64,000 bases of DNA from Arsenicitalea aurantiaca. Lineage in GTDB: Bacteria > Pseudomonadota > Alphaproteobacteria > Rhizobiales > Devosiaceae. Made by a program: the position numbers and the translations under genes. The stretch covers positions 61,255-125,254 of the forward strand of contig NZ_RZNJ01000002.1 in assembly GCF_003994485.1 (NCBI RefSeq). Reading direction: 5' to 3'. Below the pieces are notes generated by a model, which ran no database searches, had not been told where the DNA came from, and saw only the letters and a program-made list of their open reading frames with translations. Positions 43,245 through 50,752 of the stretch are shown in pieces (the stretch's first letter is position 1; each line of letters opens with the position of its first letter).

Positions 43245-44078
43245 ATGACGCCCCTTCTCAGGCGGATCCGCGACGCTGCGCCGGCCCTGGGGCAGGCCGA
43301 GCGTCGGGTCGCCGATTGCGTGCAGGAGCGGCCGGACGAGATCATCCATATGAGCATGGGCATGCTCGCCGCGCGCTGCAGGGTGAGCGACCCCACCATC
43401 GTCCGCTTCTGCCGTCGGCTGGGTTTCGAGGGCTATCAGGATTTCAAGGTCCATCTGGCCCAGTCGATCGTCCCGGCGGCCCCTTTCGCCTATGAGCCGG
43501 TCCTGGCGAGCGACCCGGTCGACGCAATCATCGGCAAGACGGGGCGCAATGCGCTGGGGGCAATCCAGCGCGCGCTCGAGGAAATCGTCCCGGACGACAT
43601 CGACGCGGCGGCCTCTGCCCTCGCATCTGCAAACTGGACGGCGATCTTTGCCACCGGCATGTCCGAGCTCACAGCATTTGATGCACAGCACAAGCTGCAG
43701 AGGCTTGGCCTGCGCTGCCTCGCCATGACCGCCCAGGCGGGCAGGGTCCCGGCCAGCCTGCCCGGCAAAGGCGAGATCGGCCTCTTCTTTTCGCAATCGG
43801 GCGCAACCCGCCAGCTCGTGACAGTCGCTTCGTCCGTAAGGGCGCGGGGAGGGACGGTGCTCTCGGTCACCGCGGCGGGAAGCCCCCTGGCGAGCGCAAG
43901 CAACCAAGTCATTGCGCTGACCCCCTTCGAGCACACCGAACTCCTCACCCCTCTGTCATCGCGCACGGCACATCAGCTCGTGGTCAACATGCTGGTGTCC
44001 GCGATCGCGGCCCGCACGGGCCACCCCTTTCCAGATCAGCTTCCGGCGCTAGATGCCTGGGCGACCGAGAAACTCTAG
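43245..44078 (+). CDS. MurR/RpiR-family transcriptional regulator
   Basis: Regulator of 277 residues: N-terminal HTH_6 domain (LGQAERRVADCVQERPDEIIHMSMGMLAARCRVSDPTIVRFCRRLGFEGYQDFK) and C-terminal SIS sugar-phosphate domain (about 125-250, with FFSQSGATRQLV). Start ATG 43245; the upstream frame belongs to the phosphatase. RpiR proteins sense phosphosugars and usually control the operon that encodes them, here pentose catabolism. Confidence 0.88.
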   Translation: MTPLLRRIRDAAPALGQAERRVADCVQERPDEIIHMSMGMLAARCRVSDPTIVRFCRRLGFEGYQDFKVHLAQSIVPAAPFAYEPVLASDPVDAIIGKTGRNALGAIQRALEEIVPDDIDAAASALASANWTAIFATGMSELTAFDAQHKLQRLGLRCLAMTAQAGRVPASLPGKGEIGLFFSQSGATRQLVTVASSVRARGGTVLSVTAAGSPLASASNQVIALTPFEHTELLTPLSSRTAHQLVVNMLVSAIAARTGHPFPDQLPALDAWATEKL

Positions 44079-44093
44079 AGGAGACTTTGCGAG

Positions 44094-44798
44094 ATGAGCG
44101 CTCAGGACGAGGCCAAGAAGACGGCCGGACGGCTGGTGATCAACGATTTCATCGAGGATGGCATGGTGCTGGGCCTGGGCTCCGGCACAACCTCGCATTT
44201 CTTCGTCCGCGAGCTCGGGCTTCGAGTTGCGCAAGGCTTGAGGGTGACCTGCACGACGACATCCCGAAGCACGACCGCCGTCGCCGAGGAAGTCGGCATT
44301 GCGGTGACCGACATCGACCAGATTGACAGGATCGACCTCACCATCGACGGCCCGGACGAAATCGACAGGCAGTTCCGGATGATCAAGGGGGGTGGGGCGT
44401 GCCTGCTCTGGGAGAAGATCGTCGCGCATGCGTCGAGCCGAATGATCACGATCTGCGATGAGACCAAGATCGTTGATCGCCTCGGACGGTTTCCGCTGCC
44501 CGTGGAGGTCGTTCAGTTCGGGTGGACGCACAGCGTGCGCGCCATCGAGGAGATCCTCGGCAGCCATGGGGTGCCGACCATCCGGACCAGCCGCCGCATG
44601 CGTGACGGACGCCCCGTCATTACCGATAGCGGGCACTTCATCATCGATTGCCATTGCGAGGCGATCGGCGATCCCGAAGGCCTCGAGATCGCGCTCAATC
44701 AGATCCCGGGCGTCGTCGAGAACGGGCTCTTCACCCGCGAAAGCGCCGGCATGGTGGTGGGGCGCCTCGATGGCACGGGATATGTGAAGATGCGCTGA
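44094..44798 (+). CDS. rpiA: ribose-5-phosphate isomerase A
   Basis: Enzyme of 234 residues interconverting ribose-5-phosphate and ribulose-5-phosphate. Catalytic residues match the known RpiA set with a constant offset of four from E. coli: Asp85 and Asp88 (TIDGPDEID), Lys98 (IKGGGACLLWEK) and Glu107. Phosphate loop GLGSGTTSHFF at 27-37. Last gene of the pentose operon, followed by a hairpin. Confidence 0.9.
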   Translation: MSAQDEAKKTAGRLVINDFIEDGMVLGLGSGTTSHFFVRELGLRVAQGLRVTCTTTSRSTTAVAEEVGIAVTDIDQIDRIDLTIDGPDEIDRQFRMIKGGGACLLWEKIVAHASSRMITICDETKIVDRLGRFPLPVEVVQFGWTHSVRAIEEILGSHGVPTIRTSRRMRDGRPVITDSGHFIIDCHCEAIGDPEGLEIALNQIPGVVENGLFTRESAGMVVGRLDGTGYVKMR

Positions 44799-44820
44799 AG
44801 GCGTCGGTCAGGTGGAGGTG

Positions 44821-44842
44821 CGGGGCGGCCGAAGCCGCCCCG
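44821..44842. terminator. bidirectional terminator between rpiA and dctP
   Basis: Perfect 9-bp stem CGGGGCGGC / GCCGCCCCG around a CGAA tetraloop, in the 56-base gap between convergent genes. No strong T-run. Confidence 0.6.
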
Positions 44843-44854
44843 TCGCGTGAGCTC

Positions 44855-45850
44855 TCAGAGGCCCTGGATTGCGGTGACGAAGTCGCGGGCTTCGTCTCCA
44901 TACTGCTGGTAGAAGACGTCGTAGGCGGGCGCCGTCGCCTCGAGGAATGCGTCCTTGTCGGGTTCGCTCACTTCCATGCCCTCGTCGCGCAGCATCTGGA
45001 GCAGTTCGCCGTCGCGTTCGGCCATGTAGTAGAGCTGCCATTCGCCGGCCTCGTCCGCCGCGGCCAGCAGAGCCTCCTGAGCATCTGCGGGCAGTCCCTG
45101 GAAGAAAGCTTCCGACACAACGACATAGGCCGAGTTGTAGATGTGCCCGGTCAGCGCAAGGTGCGCCTGCGCCTCGTAGAGCTTGCCGTCATGGATGTTC
45201 TGAAGCGGATTCTCCTGCCCGTCGACGACCCCCTGCCGCAAGGCCGCATAGAGTTCGGAGAACGGCATCGGGGTCGGCTGTGCTCCGAGAGCGCGGAAGG
45301 TCTCGATCTGCGCCTGGTTTTCCGGTGTGCGGATCTTGAGCCCGTTGACGTCGCCCGGTGCGTTGATTGGGCGAACGCTGTTGGTGATGTTGCGGAACCC
45401 GTTCTCGAGGAAGCCGACGAGCCGCAGGCCCTTCGAGGGGAGGTCGGCGACGAGATTGGTCACCGGCTCGCTGTGCTGGGCGGCGAGCACATGGTCGCGG
45501 TCTCGGAACAGGAAGGGCAGTTCCATCAGAGCGAGCTTGGGCTCATAGATGCCGAGCACGCCCGTCACCGTCATTTCGAGACCGCCAAACGTCAGCTGCT
45601 CCTGCATCTCGCGCTCGGACCCGAGCTGGGCATTGGCAAAGATGCTGACGTCGAACGTGCCGGGCGCCTTCTCTTCAAGGAGCTCTGCGAACTTCTCGAG
45701 CGCGAGGTGGAAGCTGTGCTGCTCGGAGTGGCCATGGCCGATCTTGAGCTCGGTGGCCGCCAGAGCCGCAACGCTGCTGCAGGCGAGCAAGGCAGCAGCG
45801 AGCGTCACACGCAGGCCACCTCCAAAAGCGGTCTTCAGGGTCGTCGTCAT
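44855..45850 (-). CDS. dctP: TRAP transporter solute-binding protein (DctP)
   Basis: Periplasmic binding protein of 331 residues with signal sequence TLKTAFGGGLRVTLAAALLACSSVAALAA and mature start TELKIGHGHSEQHSFHLALEKFAELLEE. The ligand-carboxylate Arg sits in GLKIRTPENQAQIE, followed by ALGAQPTPMPFSELYAALRQGVVDGQENP, the DctP signature. I choose ATG 45850 because GAGGAGG is eight bases ahead; the ATG at 45856 is too close. DctP ligands are organic acids, sugar acids or ectoine-type solutes. Last gene of the amidohydrolase-dctQMP operon. Confidence 0.88.
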   Translation of the reverse strand: MTTTLKTAFGGGLRVTLAAALLACSSVAALAATELKIGHGHSEQHSFHLALEKFAELLEEKAPGTFDVSIFANAQLGSEREMQEQLTFGGLEMTVTGVLGIYEPKLALMELPFLFRDRDHVLAAQHSEPVTNLVADLPSKGLRLVGFLENGFRNITNSVRPINAPGDVNGLKIRTPENQAQIETFRALGAQPTPMPFSELYAALRQGVVDGQENPLQNIHDGKLYEAQAHLALTGHIYNSAYVVVSEAFFQGLPADAQEALLAAADEAGEWQLYYMAERDGELLQMLRDEGMEVSEPDKDAFLEATAPAYDVFYQQYGDEARDFVTAIQGL

Positions 45851-45882
45851 GATCATATCCTCCTCATGTTCATGATCCGGTT

Positions 45883-47160
45883 TCAGGGAAAGAGCAGCCG
45901 CGGCAGGAACATCACCACCTCAGGCACGTAGGTGACGACAAGCAGCGCGGCAAAGAGCGGGACGAGAAACGGCAGGATGGCGCGCATCATCTTCTCGATG
46001 GGTATGCCCGCCACATGTGCCGTTACGAAAAGCGACATGCCGACCGGCGGCGTTGCCACCCCGATCATCAGGTTGAGCACGATGATGATGCCGAAATGGA
46101 GCGGATCGACGCCCACCGACACGGCGAGCGGCAGCAGGATCGGCGTCATGATGATGAGCACCGCGCCGGCCTCGATGAGGCAGCCGAGGACCAGTAGGCA
46201 GAGATTGATGATCAGCAGGACGATGATCGGATTGTCAGTCAGGCCCCTCACGCCCTCGACGAACGCACTGCCGGCCTGGCTCACCGCGAGGATCCAGGAA
46301 AACGCGGAAACGTTCGAGATGATGAAGGTGACGATGGCCGTGGTGATCATCGTTTCGATGAAGATCTTCGGCAGGTCGCGCAGCCTGATCGTCCGGTAGA
46401 CGACGAGGCTGATGACGAGCGCGTAGAGCGCAGCCACCGCGCCTGCTTCGGTCGGGGTGAAGACGCCCCCGATCAGTCCCACCAGAATGATGGCGGGCGT
46501 TGCCAGCGACAGACCCGCGCGCCCCAGTGCCGAAAACCGCTCGCGATAATTGGCCCGTGGCTCGCGGGGAAACCTTCCGCCGCGCCCCATCCAGACAATC
46601 ATCATGCTCAGGGAAAGCGCCAGCAGCAGGCCCGGCACGAGCCCCGCAACGAAGAGCTGTCCGACCGAGACCTGCGCGATCGCGCCATAGATGACGAGCG
46701 GGATCGAGGGCGGGATGATCGGTCCGATGACCGATGAAGCCGCTGTGATGCCGGCAGAAAAGCCGACATCATACCCCTGGTCGCGCATAGCCTTGATCTC
46801 GACCGCGCCAAGCCCGGCGGCATCGGCCACGGCCGACCCCGACATGCCGGCAAACAGCACGCTCGCCCCGACATTCGCATGGGCGAGGCCGCCATTGCGA
46901 TGGCCGAGGCACTTCCGGACGAAGGTGAAGATGCGCTCAGTGATGCCGCCCGAATTCATCAGATTGCCTGTGAGCACGAAGAGCGGGATGGCAACGAGGG
47001 TGAAATTGTCGATCCCCGTGACCATCTTCTGGAACATCAGCTCGGGCGGAAACGAGCCGAAAAAGACGAGCCCGAGCGCCACCGCGATCCCCGTGGCAAT
47101 CGCAATCGGCACGCTCAGCATGCTGAGAACTGCGAAGATGACGAGCACCGCCACGATCAT
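45883..47160 (-). CDS. dctM: TRAP transporter large permease (DctM)
   Basis: Membrane protein of 425 residues, the Na+-coupled translocating subunit, with about twelve helices. Family signatures: IDNFTLVAIPLFVLTGNLMNSGG, GMSGSAVADAAGLG and ITAASSVIGPIIPPSIPLVIYG. Start ATG 47160 overlaps the dctQ stop. Confidence 0.9.
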   Translation of the reverse strand: MIVAVLVIFAVLSMLSVPIAIATGIAVALGLVFFGSFPPELMFQKMVTGIDNFTLVAIPLFVLTGNLMNSGGITERIFTFVRKCLGHRNGGLAHANVGASVLFAGMSGSAVADAAGLGAVEIKAMRDQGYDVGFSAGITAASSVIGPIIPPSIPLVIYGAIAQVSVGQLFVAGLVPGLLLALSLSMMIVWMGRGGRFPREPRANYRERFSALGRAGLSLATPAIILVGLIGGVFTPTEAGAVAALYALVISLVVYRTIRLRDLPKIFIETMITTAIVTFIISNVSAFSWILAVSQAGSAFVEGVRGLTDNPIIVLLIINLCLLVLGCLIEAGAVLIIMTPILLPLAVSVGVDPLHFGIIIVLNLMIGVATPPVGMSLFVTAHVAGIPIEKMMRAILPFLVPLFAALLVVTYVPEVVMFLPRLLFP

Positions 47161-47657
47161 GACAGGTGCTCCTCGACCGGGTTGAAGTCCGGCGCCGGCT
47201 CGAAAAGCTGCACAAGCCCGTGCAGGACGATCAGCACCCCGCTGACCGGGAGCGCCGCATAGAGCCAGGCCTGCGACACCTGCATCGCGGGGAGGAAAGT
47301 CGGCATCATCCGCATGGTCAGCGAATAGCCGTACCAGGTCATGGTGAGCCCGAAGGCAATGATGACGAGGCAGACGAAGCGGTGGATGACGAGCCGTCCC
47401 ATGGGCGGCAGCATCGAAACGCCGACCACGATCCTGATATGTCCGCCGCGCGCCACGACTGCCGCAGCGGCGAGAAATGCGGACCAGCAGAATGCGATCC
47501 GCGTCATCTCCACGCCCGTCACGATGGAGATATCGAACACGTAGCGCGAGAAGACCGAAACGATCAGAAGGCCGGTGAAGAACATTGCGAGGAGCCCGGC
47601 CGCCCACTCCGTGGCCGTATTCACCAACCCCGCGACGCGTTTCAGGGCGCCGATCAT
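47157..47657 (-). CDS. dctQ: TRAP transporter small permease (DctQ)
   Basis: Four-helix membrane protein of 166 residues: AAGLLAMFFTGLLIVSVFSRYVFD, WSAFLAAAAVVARGGHIRI, VCLVIIAFGLTMTWYGYSLT and AWLYAALPVSGVLIVLHGLVQLF. Start ATG 47657 overlaps the stop of the amidohydrolase gene (ATGA), tying enzyme and transporter translation. Confidence 0.88.
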   Translation of the reverse strand: MIGALKRVAGLVNTATEWAAGLLAMFFTGLLIVSVFSRYVFDISIVTGVEMTRIAFCWSAFLAAAAVVARGGHIRIVVGVSMLPPMGRLVIHRFVCLVIIAFGLTMTWYGYSLTMRMMPTFLPAMQVSQAWLYAALPVSGVLIVLHGLVQLFEPAPDFNPVEEHLS

Positions 47658-48685
47658 GCAGCCGCTCGTGCGAGGCTGGCTATGCGCAGGTCCGCGGCAA
47701 TGACGAGGTCGGCGAGATTGCGGCCCATGAAGCCGGCGATCATCTCGTCGTCGAAAAGGTTCGGCCGTGCATCGAGCCGCGGGTCTCCATAATGGGCGCC
47801 ATCCTTCAGCGCGGCAAAGAGCGCCCGGAAGGCGCCGAAATGATAGACCGCATCGCAATAGGGGGCGTCGCTGCCCACAGCGAGATTGCCGCTCCACGGG
47901 GCACCCGCTTCAGCATAGCTGAGCAAGGCACTCTCGATATGGGCGTCGCGAATGGCGCTCAGGACATAGAAGACGTTGCTCTGTTCGAGCCCCATCTGTC
48001 GTGCGCCTTGATAGATCGGTTCGGCTTCCACGAAATTACCGCCGCCACCGCCCATATGCACCCCGATGACGGGATGGTCGGGATGCCGCTGCGCCACGCG
48101 CCGCAGACCTTCGGGAGGCGTGAAAGGGGTGTCGGAGCCAAAATGGAAGGCCGGCACCGCCCCGAGCGCGACGATCCTGTCGAGGACGAGCCCCACCATT
48201 TCGTCATCGATCGGGTAGGAATTCTGCGCCGGGTTCATCTTGACGATGGGCATGCCGAACTCCCGTACGCATTTCTCGGCCATGGCGATCGCGCCTTCGA
48301 CGCCGAGCGCCTTGGGATCGGTCCAGCCCGCCGGGATCACACGCTCCGGATGCGCGTGGGCGAGCTCGGCGATGCGGGCATTTGCGCCGGCGAGGCGCTC
48401 GAAGTTTTCAGCCCGATCCTCGACATAGGGCAGGGCGGCCGGGTTCTGCCAGCAGAGCGACATGTCCACCCCGGCCATTGCCATTCGATGCAGCAGGCGG
48501 TCGGCAAGCAGCGGGCGACCATGGAAGTAGTTGGGATCTGTCGTCACCTGCTCAGCCATCGCCGGTGGCAGGGCTTCGAACTGGGTCGGATGCACGTCCC
48601 CGTCGATCACGAGCGTGTCGCGATGGCGCTGCATATGGGCGAGGCGCGTCTGCACGAGCGCCATCGCCTTCGCGTCGAAGGTCAT
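47654..48685 (-). CDS. amidohydrolase family 2 (ACMSD-like fold) protein
   Basis: Predicted metal-dependent hydrolase or decarboxylase of 343 residues. N-terminal DGDVHP takes the place of the usual DxH motif, with AFHFGSD (His), VIGVHMGGGG (His) and LAVGSDAPYCDAVYHFGAF (Asp) as further ligands. Members hydrolyse lactones or amides or decarboxylate aromatic acids. First gene of the operon with a TRAP transporter, so it should act on the imported acid. Divergent from a LysR regulator across a 103-base gap with a long dyad. Confidence 0.8.
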   Translation of the reverse strand: MTFDAKAMALVQTRLAHMQRHRDTLVIDGDVHPTQFEALPPAMAEQVTTDPNYFHGRPLLADRLLHRMAMAGVDMSLCWQNPAALPYVEDRAENFERLAGANARIAELAHAHPERVIPAGWTDPKALGVEGAIAMAEKCVREFGMPIVKMNPAQNSYPIDDEMVGLVLDRIVALGAVPAFHFGSDTPFTPPEGLRRVAQRHPDHPVIGVHMGGGGGNFVEAEPIYQGARQMGLEQSNVFYVLSAIRDAHIESALLSYAEAGAPWSGNLAVGSDAPYCDAVYHFGAFRALFAALKDGAHYGDPRLDARPNLFDDEMIAGFMGRNLADLVIAADLRIASLARAAA

Positions 48686-48743
48686 TCCGCCATCTCCTCC
48701 CTCAAGTCACGGCAACTCGATCATGGCGCTTGAATTAAAAGAC

Positions 48744-48793
48744 GGCAATTGATTAATCTGCACAAGACGACTGAAATGGATTCATCAATTGTC
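48744..48793. promoter_or_regulatory. LysR-type operator, 15-bp inverted repeat overlapping the regulator's start
   Basis: Arms GGCAATTGATTAATC (48744-48758) and GATTCATCAATTGTC (48779-48793) are complementary at 13 of 15 positions, separated by 20 bases. The right arm covers the TTG start of the LysR gene, so binding would block its own expression while leaving the leftward promoter side free for activation. Confidence 0.6.
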
Positions 48794-49703
48794 CCGTCAC
48801 CTTCCTCCGCTGCGCGCGCTCCAGGCCTTCGAGGCTGTCGCGCGCACACGCAGTGTCACCGCGGCGGCAGGCGAGTTGTCGATCACCCCTTCGGCCGTCA
48901 GCCACCGGCTGCGCAATCTCGAGGCGCATCTGGGCATCAGCCTCTTCCATCGCGCACAGCGGCGCATGACACTGAGCGATGCTGGCCGCGACTATCTGCA
49001 GTCGATCGAAAGTGCCTTCGATCGCATCGAGCGGGCAAGCCAGCGGCTTGCTGGCGGCATGGCGAGCGACGTCCTGACCGTCCACTGTCCACCGAGCTTC
49101 GCGCCCGCATGGCTCGTCCCTCGTATCGGCCGGTTTCTGGCGCCACATCCCGAGATCGACCTGCGCATCCATGCCTCGCCGACGCCCGTCGATTTCTTTC
49201 GTACAGATACCGACGTGGAGATCCGATCAGGCAATTCGGACTGGGCGGGGCTGGTCGTCACCCCGCTGATGGCCGACACGCTGACGCCCCTCTGTCCGCC
49301 TGCCTTGAGGGATGCCCTGGGGCCCGATCTTCGCCCTGAGGACCTGCTGCGGGCCCCTCTCATCTTTTCGGAGCGTGCGCCTCTTGAATGGGAGCAATGG
49401 TTCCGCGCGCGAGGCGTTCGCTCACAACCTCAGCGCGGTCTGCGCTTCGACCGTGGTTACCTTGCCCTGCAGGCGGCGGCATCGGGGCTGGGCATCGCGC
49501 TCGAAAGCCTCGTGTTCGCTGGACAATATCTTGAGAGCGGGGCGCTCGTTCGGCTCTTCCCGCGGGAGACCGGCGACACGATCGCCGGCGCCCACACCCT
49601 CGTCTATCCGCCCGTCTATGGAGAAATCCAGAAGGTCCGGCTTTTTCGGGACTGGATCCTGCGCGAATGTGCCGAAGGGGAAGAACCGGCACCACGTCGT
49701 TAG
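48789..49703 (+). CDS. LysR-family regulator, GcvA-like
   Basis: Regulator of 304 residues opening SRHLPPLRALQAFEAVARTRSVTAAAGELSITPSAVSHRLRNLEAHLG, the GcvA-type HTH, then LFHRAQRRMTLSDAGRDYL and an effector domain VLTVHCPPSFAPAWLVPRIGRFL. The best start is TTG 48789, giving the usual family N-terminus; the ribosome site is weak. It is divergent from the amidohydrolase-TRAP operon, its likely target. Confidence 0.85.
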   Translation: MSRHLPPLRALQAFEAVARTRSVTAAAGELSITPSAVSHRLRNLEAHLGISLFHRAQRRMTLSDAGRDYLQSIESAFDRIERASQRLAGGMASDVLTVHCPPSFAPAWLVPRIGRFLAPHPEIDLRIHASPTPVDFFRTDTDVEIRSGNSDWAGLVVTPLMADTLTPLCPPALRDALGPDLRPEDLLRAPLIFSERAPLEWEQWFRARGVRSQPQRGLRFDRGYLALQAAASGLGIALESLVFAGQYLESGALVRLFPRETGDTIAGAHTLVYPPVYGEIQKVRLFRDWILRECAEGEEPAPRR

Positions 49704-49780
49704 CGGGCAATCGCGAAGCAATCTTCACCACTGCTTAGCGCATCGGGTCTAAAGTCCCAACAAGTCCCGAGGAGGCCGGA

Positions 49781-50752
49781 ATGGCAGGTGCTTTGCGCAA
49801 TGCCGATCTTGCAGTCGCCGTCATCGATGCCCTGACATCCCAGATCTGCGTGCTGGACTCCGAGGGGTTCATCGTGGCGGTCAATGCCGCATGGCGGGAT
49901 TTCGGTCGATCGAACGGTCGCGACACCGCGCGTTCCGATATCGGGGTCAACTATCTCGAACTCTGCAGCGTTGCCGCCCATGCGGGAGAGGGGCACGCTG
50001 AGGACGTCCATGACGGCATCGCCGCTGTGCTCGCGGGCGAGATCGACCTCTACACATGCGAATATGAATGCACCGGCGACGGCGATCCGCGCTGGAGCTT
50101 CCTGCGCGTCAGCCCGCTCCGTCGACCCTGGGGTCGCAAGGGCGGGCGCGGCATTTATGGCGCCGTCGTCTCGCATGCGGATGTGACCGAGCGCAAACAC
50201 CTCGAGATCGAACTCGACAGGCTCGCCTATACCGATCAGCTGACGGGCCTGCCGAACCGACGGGCATTGATCGACCGCGCGACTGAAACCTTGGCGGCGA
50301 CCCGCGCCGGCAGTCGAGCCAGCTTTCTGCTCATCGACGCGGATCACTTCAAGGAGGTGAACGACACCCACGGGCATGCCGGGGGAGATCGCGCGCTGGT
50401 CGCGATCGGTGCCGCATGCCGATCGGTGTTGCGCGAGAACGATCTCATCGCCCGGCTCGGCGGCGAGGAGTTTGCGGTCATCCTCCCCGGGACGGATGCC
50501 TGGGGCGCCGTCATGACGGCGGAGCGCCTGCGCGCGGCCATGGGTCAGGTTGCCATAGAGGGCGCCGAAACGCGTTTTTCGGTTTCAATCAGCGTGGGCG
50601 TGACGGAGTTCCTGGCGGATGACCGTTCGGTCGATGACGTCATGGCGCGGGCAGACCGCGGTCTTTACCGGGCAAAGGGGGACGGCCGAGACTGCGTCCG
50701 GCTCGCGCCGGTGCACGAAAAGGAAACTCTCGACCTGCCTCGTATTGCCTGA
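49781..50752 (+). CDS. PAS-GGDEF diguanylate cyclase
   Basis: Cytosolic protein of 323 residues. The N-terminal PAS-type sensor spans about 12-138 (ICVLDSEGFIVAVNAAWRDFG ... DVTERKHLE). The GGDEF domain spans about 150-310 with YTDQLTGLPNRRALID, active site GGEEF at 227-231 and inhibitory site RxxD (Arg218-Asp221) five residues upstream. It should make cyclic-di-GMP and be product-inhibited. No EAL domain. GAGGAGG precedes the ATG. Converges with treY. Confidence 0.9.
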   Translation: MAGALRNADLAVAVIDALTSQICVLDSEGFIVAVNAAWRDFGRSNGRDTARSDIGVNYLELCSVAAHAGEGHAEDVHDGIAAVLAGEIDLYTCEYECTGDGDPRWSFLRVSPLRRPWGRKGGRGIYGAVVSHADVTERKHLEIELDRLAYTDQLTGLPNRRALIDRATETLAATRAGSRASFLLIDADHFKEVNDTHGHAGGDRALVAIGAACRSVLRENDLIARLGGEEFAVILPGTDAWGAVMTAERLRAAMGQVAIEGAETRFSVSISVGVTEFLADDRSVDDVMARADRGLYRAKGDGRDCVRLAPVHEKETLDLPRIA

